A stretch of DNA of 50,191 nt from CAZMZF01 sp964570765 (GCA_964570765.1 CAZMZF010000018.1:1-50191); one strand, 5' to 3'; counted from the first letter of the stretch, positions 27,138-35,370 are shown. The notes: a model not told the origin generated them from the sequence alone. Translations and numbers: made by a program.

Positions 27138-27209
27138 TTGGAGTGTAAAGCCATCAAGGTCTTGAGACTTTAGCTTTATTAAAGGTAAACCTGAAGGTTT
27201 ACACTCCAA
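27138..27209. repeat. folded intergenic repeat with TTGGAGTG termini
   Basis: The 12-bp inverted ends TTGGAGTGTAAA and TTTACACTCCAA enclose further hairpins. GTAAACC/GGTTTAC lies at 27185-27191 and 27196-27202. AAAGC and GCTTT surround AAGGTCTTGAGACTT. A similar element with the same outer bases but different inner words is at 48949-49007. Confidence 0.6.
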
Positions 27210-27346
27210 TTGTTCTTTCCAAGAGATTGAATTTTTCAGAGACTTAACAAAAGAAAAAAGGTGGTAATCAAAAAGCAATTTGTTTCCGATATTAGAAAAA
27301 AGAGTAAGATTTATTGAAAAACTTCTGTTTAGGAGGGGTATTTAAA

Positions 27347-28747
27347 ATGAAAAAAGGGAGAATAATATTTTGTTCTTTGTTGATTCTTTCTGTAGCCTGG
27401 TTTACCTTATCATACTCATATGATAATTCAGGATATGGTGTCAGAGCCACAGGTTTAGGGGCTTTTGTGGGGCTGGCAGATGACCCCAGCGCTATCTTCT
27501 ACAACCCGGCAGGGATTTCCCAGATAAATTATCCTCAAATTTATTTTATGTATGATAAGAGGACACAATTTACCTTTAAAGATAGTGAAAACCCTTACCT
27601 TTTATCCGGAGTTGGGGTTTATCCTTTAAACCAGAAAATAAGAGTTTTTATGGGTGGAAGCCAGAAAGGTTCCTGGGCAGATCCCACTGATATTGTTACA
27701 AATAACCAGGGAATTATCGGTGTTTCCGGATGGGTAATCCCTGATCTCTCCTTGGGAATTAATGGAAAATTTCTCTACAATTCAAATTATGGCAAGAAAA
27801 AAGGAGCTGACTTCGATTTAGGTCTATTTTACAGAGTCTCCCCAAAGTTCTCTTTCGGAGTTGCCTTAGAAAATGCCTTAGCCACAGAGATGATCCCGGA
27901 AAGCTCTGATACACTCGGTTATGCGGTAAGAGAAGGTAAATTTGGTATAGCTTATCATCTTGACTTAGAAAAGTATTCGACAATTTTTGTCTGGGATTTG
28001 AAAGTAAAAAATTCAACCAAGCCGGGGAGCAAAACCTATACTTTGACCTCCCTTGGGATTGAGGAATGGATTTTGACTGGAAATGATTTGAGCTTTGGAT
28101 TAAGAGGTGGATATACTATTGGAAAAGAGTATGAGCAGGACTTAAGCCAGCCCAGTGCTGGATTATCCATCAAATATAAAGGCGAAAGCCAAACCTTCCA
28201 GTTAGATTATAGCTTCCAGAAATATCCTTATAAAACCGATGAGAACCTGACTGGGGATCACCGGGTCTCCTTCTCCATACTATTCGGAGGGACAGGCGTG
28301 AAAAAACAAGAATATGATTTCAGCCAGAAAGAAATTTCCGAAAGAGTTCCTGAACAAATAACTTTCCCGGAAAAGAAAACCGAAGAAAAAAAGTCTATCG
28401 CCCCTTCAGGTATTCAGATCTTTAATCTCACCTCTTCAGTTGAGGAGCTATCTTCTGGTAGAACTCGCTCCCTGATGTTTATGCTTAAGCCTGAGTTTGA
28501 AGAGCAAATAGACTCCTGGAAACTCTATATCTGCCAGGATAAGCCTTCTGGATTTGAGACTGCTCAATTAAAACCAGTCCTTCTAAAAATCGTGGATGGA
28601 AAAGGCCTCCCTTCTTCCGGTATAATCTGGGATTGTCGTTATAACGGCCAGAAGCTGAAAAAAGGAACTTATTACTATGCCTTAGAGTTAGTTGACCTTA
28701 ATGGACAGAAATGGTATAGCCAGTGGAAAACTTTTAAGTTGAAATAG
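27347..28747 (+). CDS. PorV/PorQ-like outer-membrane protein with C-terminal Ig-like domain
   Basis: About 466 residues from the ATG at 27347, which has AGGAGGGG eight bases upstream; an in-frame start at 27314 lacks such a site. A signal peptide is followed by GYGVRATGLGAFVGLADDPSAIFYNPAGI, written here in two parts: the ARA/TGLGGA-like motif and the SAIFYNPAG motif of the PorV/FadL-like family. The first 320 residues look like a beta-barrel. The last 100 resemble a FlgD-type Ig-like fold (GIIWDCRYNGQKLKKGTYYY). Its role could be an accessory of a secretion or adhesion system. It lies after the polysaccharide unit but is separated by 250 bases and a folded repeat. Confidence 0.75.
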   Translation: MKKGRIIFCSLLILSVAWFTLSYSYDNSGYGVRATGLGAFVGLADDPSAIFYNPAGISQINYPQIYFMYDKRTQFTFKDSENPYLLSGVGVYPLNQKIRVFMGGSQKGSWADPTDIVTNNQGIIGVSGWVIPDLSLGINGKFLYNSNYGKKKGADFDLGLFYRVSPKFSFGVALENALATEMIPESSDTLGYAVREGKFGIAYHLDLEKYSTIFVWDLKVKNSTKPGSKTYTLTSLGIEEWILTGNDLSFGLRGGYTIGKEYEQDLSQPSAGLSIKYKGESQTFQLDYSFQKYPYKTDENLTGDHRVSFSILFGGTGVKKQEYDFSQKEISERVPEQITFPEKKTEEKKSIAPSGIQIFNLTSSVEELSSGRTRSLMFMLKPEFEEQIDSWKLYICQDKPSGFETAQLKPVLLKIVDGKGLPSSGIIWDCRYNGQKLKKGTYYYALELVDLNGQKWYSQWKTFKLK

Positions 28748-28755
28748 GACGGTAG

Positions 28756-28775
28756 GGGCACGGCATGCCGTGCCC
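28756..28775. repeat. 20-bp perfect palindrome
   Basis: GGGCACGGCATGCCGTGCCC is fully self-complementary, flanked by GTAG on the left and TTAC on the right. It is one of several unrelated palindromic words in this gene-free stretch with GTAG or CTAC-type edges. Confidence 0.7.
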
Positions 28776-28800
28776 TTACTTATTCCATCTCAGTCCGTAG

Positions 28801-28828
28801 CGTCCGGGTTTATCCCGGACGTTTTTTT
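28801..28828 (+). terminator. intrinsic terminator after the PorV-like gene
   Basis: CGTCCGGG (28801-28808) and CCCGGACG (28814-28821) form an 8-bp GC-rich stem with a 5-base loop, followed by seven T. Confidence 0.8.
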
Positions 28829-28829
28829 G

Positions 28830-29118
28830 TTTCAGAGTTAGACTAAAAGTCTGACTTGCCGAAACCTAACCCTTTTCCTCTCCTTTTCTACGGTGGCTAC
28901 GAGCCTGCCCGCCCTTTGGGCGCCAGACGCAGTCTCCGTTTCACGGAACAAAGGAGAGGGGGAAATAGGGGCGACCCTATGAGGCTCGTATAAGATGATG
29001 AGATAATATACAAGTGTGCCAATAAGTTCAACAATCCCCTCCTCTACGCAACCTCTATTTTTTCCCCTATCCTTAAAAAGGAGGGTGTAGAGGCGACCCT
29101 TTGGGTCGCCTCTATGTT
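28830..29118. repeat. gene-free zone of palindromic repeats
   Basis: No gene is seen. GCCCGCCCTTTGGGCG (28906-28921) and TCCGTTTCACGGA (28935-28947) are palindromic. TAGAGGCGACCC/GGGTCGCCTCTA (29088-29099 and 29103-29114) forms a perfect 12-bp stem. The block at 28890-28950 recurs at 36308-36375 with its centre inverted. GC content is clearly higher than in the neighbouring genes. Confidence 0.6.
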
Positions 29119-29513
29119 AGATTTTTAGCTTTTTCCCTCAATTTAGAAGAGTACAGGCACAAGGTATCCATCTTTCTAAGCTGATTCATTTAAGCGAGAA
29201 GGAGTTTAAGTTTTTAAAGTTTTTAAGGGCCGAGTTTTTAAAGAGAACGGGTAATTTTTTTGAGGAGCCACCCAGAACCCCTCAAAGTGGGACCAAGAGA
29301 GAGACTCAGAAAGGTTCTACAAAAGAAGGTTTCAAGGGCTTGAGAGAGGAAGATGGGCTCTATTACGAGCCGACTAATATTCAGGCTACACGTGATTCTT
29401 TGTTCTGGGGTTGGAGAAGAGTTAAGGAATACTACCGGGATATCATAGATCTGGAAGAGAAGGGTGAGAGGAAAAGAGGTATACGCATTGATCCACAGCC
29501 AAGAAGAAAATGA
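29119..29513 (+). pseudogene. open frame without a start codon, possibly N-terminally truncated gene
   Basis: About 130 codons are open from a TAG at 29116 to the TGA at 29511, with no ATG. The translation is protein-like and charged: LIHLSEKEFKFLKFLRAEF, EEDGLYYEPTNIQATRDSL, WGWRRVKEYYRDIIDLEEK, ending in basic DPQPRRK. The beginning runs through the possible left terminus of the IS element (29151-29175), so the gene may have been cut by that insertion or be part of it. I do not recognise the family. Confidence 0.4.
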
Positions 29514-29581
29514 CCTCCTTTTAGGTTTTGGTAAGATCTATTATAATCTTACCGGAATCAAAAAGACCAGAAAAGGAGGTC
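29512..29581 (+). promoter_or_regulatory. hairpin that can hide the transposase ribosome-binding site
   Basis: GACCTCCTTTT (29512-29522) is fully complementary to AAAAGGAGGTC (29571-29581), which contains the AAGGAGG site of the transposase ATG at 29584. A second stem GGTAAGAT/ATCTTACC (29530-29537 and 29546-29553) lies inside. Read-through transcripts would be folded and poorly translated, a known style of control in insertion sequences. Confidence 0.65.
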
Positions 29582-29583
29582 AG

Positions 29584-30678
29584 ATGGAATATTATCTGAT
29601 AATCAAGGATATGTCAAACAAATTCAACTACAGGCTTAGAATGGTAGAATATGCTTTAAAGTATGACAAAAGCCAGGCTGCCAGGGAATACAAGACCACG
29701 CGTAAGACCGTAAGGAAATGGGTAGAACGTTTTAGGCAAGAAGGATTAGAAGGCCTTAAGAATAAAAAGAAAGCCCCAAAGCATATACCTCATAAGTTAA
29801 AGCCGGAGGATGAGACCAGGATAGTGGAGTTAAGGCAGAAACACCCTTCCTGGGGTTCAAGGCGTTTAATTGAGCGGTATAAGGTAAAAGGGAGCAATGG
29901 CTCGGTGAACAGGGTAATCAAACAAAACCATCTGATTAAGCCTAAGAGGAAGCGTTGGCGTAAGCGTAAGGACTTATCTGAGCTAAAGAAGAAGATGCTT
30001 TTCTTTGAGAACAGCCAGATTGATACTAAAGACTTAGCTGATATTTATCAGTATTGGCCTTTTATGAAAAACTTAGGTTTACCCAGATACGAATACACCT
30101 TGAGGGAGCTTTCTGTAGGTGCGAGTTTTTATGCTTATGCGGATGAGAATAACTCGACTTACGCCTCATTATTTGCCCAATATGTTGTAGAGCATCTTAA
30201 AAGCCATGGGATTCATACTGATAAGATTATCTGGCAGACGGATAATGGTTCTGAGTTTATCGGCTCAGTAAAAAAGAAGATAAATAGACTTTCTGCTTTT
30301 CAATCCGCCTTAGGCGGAATGGAAAACCAGATAGAGCATGGAAGAATCCCTCCCAGATGTTCATATCTTCAGGGCGATGTAGTCCGCCTTTGGCGGATCC
30401 ACGGGATAGTTGAGGATGAGCTCTATGAGGTAGAAGGTTATGATAATCAGATAGAGTTTTTAGGCAAGGCTTATGCCTATCAACTCTACTTTAATTATAT
30501 CCGGAGAAATAGATACAGAGATAATAAATCCCCGATTGAGCTGTTAAAGGAGAAATCCCTACGGATAAATGAAAATGTGCTTAATCTGCCACCAATAAGA
30601 TTTGAATCCTTACTTCATTTTTGTTATAATAAGGTGTCCCAAGGTGGATACCATATACCTATACCTGTCCTTTTTTAA
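29584..30678 (+). CDS. IS481-family transposase (DDE)
   Basis: About 364 residues from ATG 29584 (MEYYLIIKDMSNK), which has AAGGAGG just upstream; an in-frame GTG at 29464 would run through the regulatory hairpin. An N-terminal helix-turn-helix (SQAAREYKTTRKTVRKWVERF) is followed by an HTH_29-like basic part. The rve catalytic core contains NSQIDTKDL, WQTDNGSEF and VEDELYEVE with the expected acidic residues. Two 15-base palindromes sit inside the frame, at 30304-30318 (coding SALGG) and 30383-30397. The second appears to split the usual QxDV-ET-H region of this family. The last codons run into the right end of the element. Activity is uncertain. Confidence 0.85.
   Translation: MEYYLIIKDMSNKFNYRLRMVEYALKYDKSQAAREYKTTRKTVRKWVERFRQEGLEGLKNKKKAPKHIPHKLKPEDETRIVELRQKHPSWGSRRLIERYKVKGSNGSVNRVIKQNHLIKPKRKRWRKRKDLSELKKKMLFFENSQIDTKDLADIYQYWPFMKNLGLPRYEYTLRELSVGASFYAYADENNSTYASLFAQYVVEHLKSHGIHTDKIIWQTDNGSEFIGSVKKKINRLSAFQSALGGMENQIEHGRIPPRCSYLQGDVVRLWRIHGIVEDELYEVEGYDNQIEFLGKAYAYQLYFNYIRRNRYRDNKSPIELLKEKSLRINENVLNLPPIRFESLLHFCYNKVSQGGYHIPIPVLF
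30304..30318. repeat. TCCGCC palindrome inside the transposase gene
   Basis: TCCGCCTTAGGCGGA is a 7-1-7 palindrome of 15 bases, so it adds five codons (SALGG) without breaking the frame. Confidence 0.6.
30383..30397. repeat. TCCGCC palindrome inside the transposase gene, second
   Basis: TCCGCCTTTGGCGGA is a 6-3-6 palindrome of 15 bases, again in frame, in a region that is usually conserved in IS481 transposases. Confidence 0.6.
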
Positions 30679-30738
30679 AAAAGATAAACTTGCTTTTTAT
30701 TATCCAAACCATTAAAATAAACTCACAGGGTTTGAGCA

Positions 30739-33396
30739 ATGAACTTTTCTATAGATAAACAAATGCCTTTTCTAAAAAAAACTCTTTTTTACCTCTTCAT
30801 TATCCTTTTTCAGGTGATAAGCTTATCTGCAGAAGAGGGGAAAATTGTAATCCGCTTTGAAGAAAACAAATTAAAGCCGGGGGAGCTTTTTCATCCTTAT
30901 CCTCTTTCAAATTATAATGGAAAAATAGGGCTGGCACTTGCAGGTGGCGGTGCTAAAGGCCTTGCCCAGATAGGGATTTTAAAGGTTCTTGAAAATGAAA
31001 AAATCCCGGTTGACTTTATAGCTGGAACCAGTATGGGTGGAGTAATCGGAGGGCTTTATGCCTGTGGCTATTCTGCAGAGGAGATTAAGAAATTAGTTCT
31101 GGAGATAAACTGGCAGGACCTTTTCAGCGATACCCCTCCTCGTCTTTCATTATTACTTTCCCAGAGAGAAGAAAGCGAGAAATACCTTTTCCAGATCTAC
31201 TTTGAGGGGTTGAAACCCTCAATCCCTAAAGCCTTGACCTCAGGCCAGAAGCTGACCAATCTTTTTACCCAGCTCACTATGCAGGCAAATTTCGAAGCTG
31301 GTTCAGACTTCGATAAGCTCAAGATTCCTTTTCGGGCAGTAACCACTAATTTAGCCACAGGTCAGGAGATCGTTTTAAGAAAAGGAGACCTATCTGAAGC
31401 CTTAAGGGCTACTATGGCTATCCCTTTAATCTTTACACCAGTTGAGTTAGAGGGAAAGCTTTTAGTAGATGGAGGCTTGGTTGATCCGATTCCTGTTCAG
31501 ATAGCCAGAAATATGGGGGCAGATTTTGTAATTGCCATCAACACCTCTTCAGAGCTTTTATCCTCATCCCAGATTAAGGACCCTTTAGATATTGCCAATC
31601 AATCAACATCTATTATGACCTTAGAGAGAAAAGAACAGGAGCTAAAAAGAGCTGATTTTGTAATTTCGCCGGACCTTTCCTCCTATTCCTCCATCGATTT
31701 TGAAAAGACATCGGAGCTTATTGCCTCAGGAGAAAGGATAGCTGACAGTTTAATTTCAGACTTAAAACTTCTTTTGGCCACCTCAAATAACTTTTCTACT
31801 AATCCCCTTTTCGCCATTAGTGAAGTAAGGGTTTCTAAGAACCAAAATCTGCCAGATGATCTTATTAAAGGTTTTCTAAAAGTAAGAGAGGGGGATAAGG
31901 TATCAACTCTTGATATAAAATCTGACCTGAATAAACTTTACTCCTCAGGTTATTTCAAAGAGGTTTATGCTGAACTTTCCAAAGGGAGCCAGGATTATTC
32001 CCTGATCTATCATCTTAGAGAAAACCCTCCCTTCAATCGAATAGATTTTTCAGGTAACCAGCTTTTCAGCTCAAAAGAGCTGCAGGAGAAAATTCATTTC
32101 CCTTCCCAGAAAGTTATGAATTGTAAAATTCTTCAGGAGAAGTTGAACCAGATCCTCAGGCTATATCAAAATTCAGGCTATTCCTTGGCTCATTTCAAAA
32201 AAATAGAATATGACTCCCTAAGTGAAGTTTTAAAAGTAGAGATAGATGAGGGGATTATCTCTAAGATAGAGCTTTCCGGGAACAAAAGAACTAAAAACTG
32301 GATGGTAACCAGAAATCTACCCTTAAAAGCTGGTAATCCTTATAATTCGAGGAAAGTGGAAAAAGGTCTTTCTAACCTTTACAGTACTGGTCTTTTTGAA
32401 GGGATCTATTTAAAGGTCCAACCTGAAAAAGATGGTAAGGTTTTAAAACTCAACCTGCAGGAGAAAAAGTTTACCTTTTTAAGAGGAGGAGCTCATTATA
32501 ATGATGAATACTATACTGAGGGGTTTGTTGAATTTGGGGATAACAATATCTTTGGAATAGGGAATGAGATTTTCACTCACCTGCAATATGGAAACAGAAA
32601 AGAAAACTATAGCCTGAATTTCAAAGCTGACCGGATTTTCAAAAGTTATCTGACTTATAAACTCAACCTTTATTTAAAGAGGGAAGAGCGAAGGATATAC
32701 TCAGAACATAAAAAGACGGATTCATTTGATGAAAGAAGACTGGGGGTTTTATTCTCTTTCGGACAGCAGATTGCTAAGCTGGGTAAAGCCTCCCTGGAAG
32801 GGAAAGTAGAAAGGGTTAAAACCGAATTTGAAAGCAGTAACACAAAAGAAGATTATGAGATCACCAGCTTGATCTTCAGGTCGATCGTGGACGATCTGGA
32901 CAAGCTTCCTTTCCCGGATAAGGGCAGATATCACCATCTCAGTTTTGAATTAGCCGGGAAAATCCTGGGAGGGGACTTAAACTACAGGAAATTCTTCTCT
33001 TCTTTAGAATCCTATTTTCCCTTAGGCAGTAAATTGAATTTCCATCCGAAAATAGCTATCGCTCTATCCGATGGCGACCTACCCTTAAATGAGAAATTTG
33101 TCTTAGGCGGATTTGGTACCCTGGGCGGATTCTATGACCAGGAGCTAAAAGGGGATAAGCTTTTCTTCTTTAACTTGGGTTTAAGATATAAGTTCTTAAA
33201 AAGATGGTATCTTACCCTGAGATACGATTCCGGCAACACCTGGCCTAACTTAGAGTCGATCAAGCTGAAAAATCTGAAAAACTCAATTCTATCCATTCTC
33301 TCCGTCCAGACCCCCCTCGGACCCATCGAATTCGCCTACGGAAAAGCAGAGAAAAAGACCGATAAGCTCTATTTAAGAATAGGACTGGAGTTTTAA
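30739..33396 (+). CDS. patatin-like phospholipase with POTRA repeats and Omp85 barrel
   Basis: An 885-residue outer-membrane protein. A signal peptide (about 1-31) is followed by a patatin domain (about 62-340) with the oxyanion loop LALAGGGAKG (65-74), the nucleophile elbow GTSMG (Ser98) and the catalytic DGG (Asp244). About three POTRA-like repeats come next (about 355-575, each with an ISEV/RIDFSGN/KIELSGN strand and a YSSGYF or YSTGLF helix end). The C-terminus (about 580-885) is a surface-antigen barrel ending in LYLRIGLEF with the terminal Phe. It resembles type Vd (PlpD/FplA) proteins, which usually have a single POTRA. Its 3' end is repeated three times downstream. There is no strong Shine-Dalgarno at the first ATG; an alternative ATG lies at 30763. 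Confidence 0.9.
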   Translation: MNFSIDKQMPFLKKTLFYLFIILFQVISLSAEEGKIVIRFEENKLKPGELFHPYPLSNYNGKIGLALAGGGAKGLAQIGILKVLENEKIPVDFIAGTSMGGVIGGLYACGYSAEEIKKLVLEINWQDLFSDTPPRLSLLLSQREESEKYLFQIYFEGLKPSIPKALTSGQKLTNLFTQLTMQANFEAGSDFDKLKIPFRAVTTNLATGQEIVLRKGDLSEALRATMAIPLIFTPVELEGKLLVDGGLVDPIPVQIARNMGADFVIAINTSSELLSSSQIKDPLDIANQSTSIMTLERKEQELKRADFVISPDLSSYSSIDFEKTSELIASGERIADSLISDLKLLLATSNNFSTNPLFAISEVRVSKNQNLPDDLIKGFLKVREGDKVSTLDIKSDLNKLYSSGYFKEVYAELSKGSQDYSLIYHLRENPPFNRIDFSGNQLFSSKELQEKIHFPSQKVMNCKILQEKLNQILRLYQNSGYSLAHFKKIEYDSLSEVLKVEIDEGIISKIELSGNKRTKNWMVTRNLPLKAGNPYNSRKVEKGLSNLYSTGLFEGIYLKVQPEKDGKVLKLNLQEKKFTFLRGGAHYNDEYYTEGFVEFGDNNIFGIGNEIFTHLQYGNRKENYSLNFKADRIFKSYLTYKLNLYLKREERRIYSEHKKTDSFDERRLGVLFSFGQQIAKLGKASLEGKVERVKTEFESSNTKEDYEITSLIFRSIVDDLDKLPFPDKGRYHHLSFELAGKILGGDLNYRKFFSSLESYFPLGSKLNFHPKIAIALSDGDLPLNEKFVLGGFGTLGGFYDQELKGDKLFFFNLGLRYKFLKRWYLTLRYDSGNTWPNLESIKLKNLKNSILSILSVQTPLGPIEFAYGKAEKKTDKLYLRIGLEF

Positions 33397-33440
33397 GGGA
33401 TGGATAAAAAAGGCTTGATTTATGAAAGGTAATAGAATAA
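33298..33440 (+). repeat. gene-end repeat R0 (original 3' end of the patatin-Omp85 gene)
   Basis: This is the resident version of the repeat found at 34454, 35431 and 36381. It includes codons for QTPLGPIEFAYG to LRIGLEF, the TAA stop and about 45 bases after it. It lacks the small palindrome TCCGTNAAACGGA that follows the stop in R1 and R2. Confidence 0.7.
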
Positions 33441-33473
33441 CAAATATTTCGCTTAATAAAAAAAGTGCTAATC

Positions 33474-33664
33474 ATGACTAAGAACAAAAATTTTATGATG
33501 TTTCAAAAGATGTCTTTATTGGTGCAAAGGTAGAAGGTGAATCTGATCTGTTTGGCAGGCGGATAAAGAAAATCACCGCGGATTATGTAGAGCTTGAGAA
33601 TGGAGAGAAAATAGAAATTAAAAATCCAGATTATAAACTTATAAAACCTTTGATATGGTGGTGA
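33474..33664 (+). pseudogene. small ORF with a one-base frameshift, upstream of a nucleotidyltransferase
   Basis: ATG at 33474 reads MTKNKNF. After AAAAATTTT (33486-33494) one extra base is needed to continue into a well-formed frame: YDVSKDVFIGAKVEGESD, RRIKKITADYVELENGEK, ending KPLIWW before TGA at 33662. The product would be about 63 residues, beta-rich, SH3/KOW-like in appearance. The break is at a homopolymer run, so it may be a sequencing error, a decayed gene or slippage. It lies 7 bases before the next gene and may be its partner. Confidence 0.45.
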
Positions 33665-33671
33665 AGAAGTA

Positions 33672-34187
33672 ATGAAGAAAACAATTAATATTTTAAATCA
33701 ACTCCAGAGAAAAGGATTAATTAAAGATTATGCCATTGGCGGTGGGATTGCCACAATATTCTACGTTGAAACCTTCTTAACCTATGACTTAGATGTGTTT
33801 ATAATTACCCCCGGAAAGGGGGAAGAGAAAAATCTAATTTTGTTATCTCCTATATTTAATTACTTAGAAGATAAAGGTTATCCCTGGAAGGGAGAACATA
33901 TTATAATAGTCCGAATTTGGATCCTGTGGAAAGGAATACCGGTTCAATTCATTCCTGCTGATGAACTGGAAGAAGAGGCAGTAATAAATGCAAAAGAAAT
34001 AGAATATGAGGGAGTTAAAACAAATGTAATGACGCCTGAATATCTGATCGCTTTACTATTGAGGGCGAGCAGAAAAAAAGATATAGAAAAAATAGAAAAA
34101 CTTTTAGAGCAAACAAAAATAGATCTGAAGAAACTTAAAGCTATTTTGCACAAGTATGGCTTGAGTAAAAAATTTGATCTTGTATGA
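33672..34187 (+). CDS. nucleotidyltransferase-fold protein (AbiEii/MNT-like)
   Basis: A 171-residue protein with the nucleotidyltransferase beginning GLIKDYAIGGGIATIFY, then FLTYDLDVFII, where the DLD supplies the metal-binding acidic residues. The later part has PVQFIPADELEEEAV, TPEYLIALLLRASRKKD and a basic helical tail, as in AbiEii-type and DUF6036-like proteins of toxin-antitoxin or abortive infection pairs. Whether it is toxin or antitoxin cannot be told. The partner could be the small gene upstream (33474) or downstream (34200). Confidence 0.7.
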   Translation: MKKTINILNQLQRKGLIKDYAIGGGIATIFYVETFLTYDLDVFIITPGKGEEKNLILLSPIFNYLEDKGYPWKGEHIIIVRIWILWKGIPVQFIPADELEEEAVINAKEIEYEGVKTNVMTPEYLIALLLRASRKKDIEKIEKLLEQTKIDLKKLKAILHKYGLSKKFDLV

Positions 34188-34199
34188 AGGAGAATTATT

Positions 34200-34436
34200 A
34201 TGGGCAAGAAAAGGATTGGCAAGATGAAAATTCTTATGAATGGCAATAGAATAATAACCCGAAAGGACCTGTTCGGAAAAAAAGAAGGCTTTCATAGAGA
34301 GCAAGCGAAACTGCCTTTTGAGGAAAAGATAAAAATACTCATCCGCCTGCAGGAGATAGCCAATAGCATCCATAAATCCGCCTTTAGCGGAAAATTAGGA
34401 GTAAGGAAGATTCCCTTTAAATCTTGGGTTGAATAA
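34200..34436 (+). CDS. small basic protein, possible partner of the nucleotidyltransferase
   Basis: A 78-residue basic protein following the nucleotidyltransferase by 12 bases, with AGGAG before the ATG. KLPFEEKIKILIRLQEIAN is a helix of the sort often found next to such nucleotidyltransferases. The segment SAFSG (34377-34391) is coded by the palindrome TCCGCCTTTAGCGGA, in the same reading phase as the SALGG palindrome in the transposase gene, which suggests an in-frame insertion. Function unknown. Confidence 0.5.
   Translation: MGKKRIGKMKILMNGNRIITRKDLFGKKEGFHREQAKLPFEEKIKILIRLQEIANSIHKSAFSGKLGVRKIPFKSWVE
34377..34391. repeat. TCCGCC-type palindrome inside a small gene
   Basis: TCCGCCTTTAGCGGA is a 5-5-5 hairpin of 15 bases, in frame within the gene at 34200-34436. 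Confidence 0.5.
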
Positions 34437-34453
34437 TAGGATGGAAATGCGGG

Positions 34454-34573
34454 AGGAAAACAGATAAGTTCTATTTCAGATTGGGACTGGAGTTTTGAGG
34501 TCCGTTAAACGGATCCGTAGGAAAGGATAAAAAGAGCTTGATTTCTTAAAGGGAACAGGGTAAAATAAAAAGA
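34454..34573 (+). repeat. gene-end repeat R1
   Basis: This copy covers the last codons of the patatin-Omp85 gene (KTDKFYFRLGLEF, TGA at 34496), the palindrome TCCGTTAAACGGA (34501-34513) and the following stretch ending in GGGTAAAATAAAAA. The part further upstream in the gene is missing. Confidence 0.75.
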
Positions 34574-34683
34574 ATTCAAAAATTTAGGCTTATTAGATTA
34601 AAAGAATTGTCTATCGAAAGAAGAAAAAACTTCTCTTAAGGAGAGTAAGAATATCCAAATTTGGATCCTCAGGAAAAGATGTA

Positions 34684-34986
34684 ATGGAACGAATAAGGGC
34701 AATAAGCGAAAGGCTTAAGAAAGAATATGATGCTCAAAAGGTTATTCTCTTTGGCTCTTATGCCAGAGGAAAAGCCACCGAGGACAGCGATGTGGATATT
34801 TTCATTATCGCCCCTACTAAAGAACGATTCTTTGACAGAATGACAACTATGCTTGAAATTGTTCGCGACCTTTATGATGGGCTTGCTCTTTCTCCAATTG
34901 TTTTAAGGCCAGAAGAAGTATCAGAAAGATTAAAAATAGGAGATCAATTTATTCAGGAGATATTAGAAAAAGGAGTGGAATTATGA
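34684..34986 (+). CDS. MNT-type minimal nucleotidyltransferase (antitoxin-like)
   Basis: A 100-residue protein with VILFGSYARGKATEDSDVDIFII, given here as the GSYARG and DSDVD motifs of the minimal nucleotidyltransferases. In MntA/HepT-type modules such proteins AMPylate or otherwise restrain the HEPN partner. The partner gene follows with an ATGA overlap at 34983 but is broken by two stop codons. AGGAA precedes the ATG. Confidence 0.8.
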   Translation: MERIRAISERLKKEYDAQKVILFGSYARGKATEDSDVDIFIIAPTKERFFDRMTTMLEIVRDLYDGLALSPIVLRPEEVSERLKIGDQFIQEILEKGVEL

Positions 34987-35364
34987 GAGAACATAAAGAT
35001 TCTCTCCTTCCAGAAGATTGGAGAAATATTGCCAGAAAGGATTGGGCACGAATGAAACTACATCTCACTAATGGCGATGCCGAAGCGGCAGGTTATTTTT
35101 TACAACAGTCCTTAGAAAAGTATTTGAAATCTTTCTTGCTTTAACATGGTTGGTAATTGAGAAAAATCCATGCACTTCATGATTTGCTTAGCAATGCTGT
35201 AGTTTATAATCCTGAGCTTGAAGTTTTTCGTAAATTGTGTGAACGTGTCTCAGGATATTATCTTGCCGAACGCTATCCCCCCTTGGGAGAAGGGGAATTA
35301 ACCTGTGAAAATATAGAAAAAGATGTCGAGAGGCAAAAAGATTTATCAAGGCTTTATCGGGTGA
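34983..35364 (+). pseudogene. HEPN-domain protein, broken by two TAA codons and a frameshift
   Basis: One frame runs MREHKDSLLPEDWRNIARKD, then AAGYFLQQSLEKYLKSFLL, TAA (35142), HGW, TAA (35154), LRKIHALHDLLSNAV. HEPN proteins of this type usually read LLxHGWxLRKIHDL here with Lys at the stop positions, so both stops look like AAA to TAA changes. The frame then continues to GYYLAERYPPLGEGEL and DVE. A one-base loss near 35330 separates it from the natural ending GKKIYQGFIG with TGA at 35362. The gene is therefore probably dead. Confidence 0.75.
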
Positions 35365-35370
35365 AAAGTT

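Larger units (their letters stand above)
29151..30672 (+). mobile_element. IS481-like insertion sequence (approximate ends)
   Basis: It contains an IS481-type transposase. The left edge near 29151 (ACAGG, then GGTATCCATCTT) resembles the reverse complement of the right edge near 30640-30668 (ACAGG, then GGTATCCACCTT). These are candidate inverted ends, but I see no clear target-site duplication and the limits are approximate. Confidence 0.5.

Noticed and set aside
27262..27279. A further sigma-54 site (TGG-N11-GC) before the PorV-like gene
   Set aside because: The spacing of GG and GC fits, but the -12 part reads AAAGC in place of TTTGC and the -24 part lacks CAC.
27138..29114. A CRISPR array in the repeat-rich gaps
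   Set aside because: The repeats are single hairpins of differing sequence, without regular spacing or unique spacers, and no cas gene is present.
35142..35156. Reading TAA as lysine (stop-codon recoding)
   Set aside because: TAA is used as a normal stop by many intact genes in the window, and a frameshift in the same gene shows decay.
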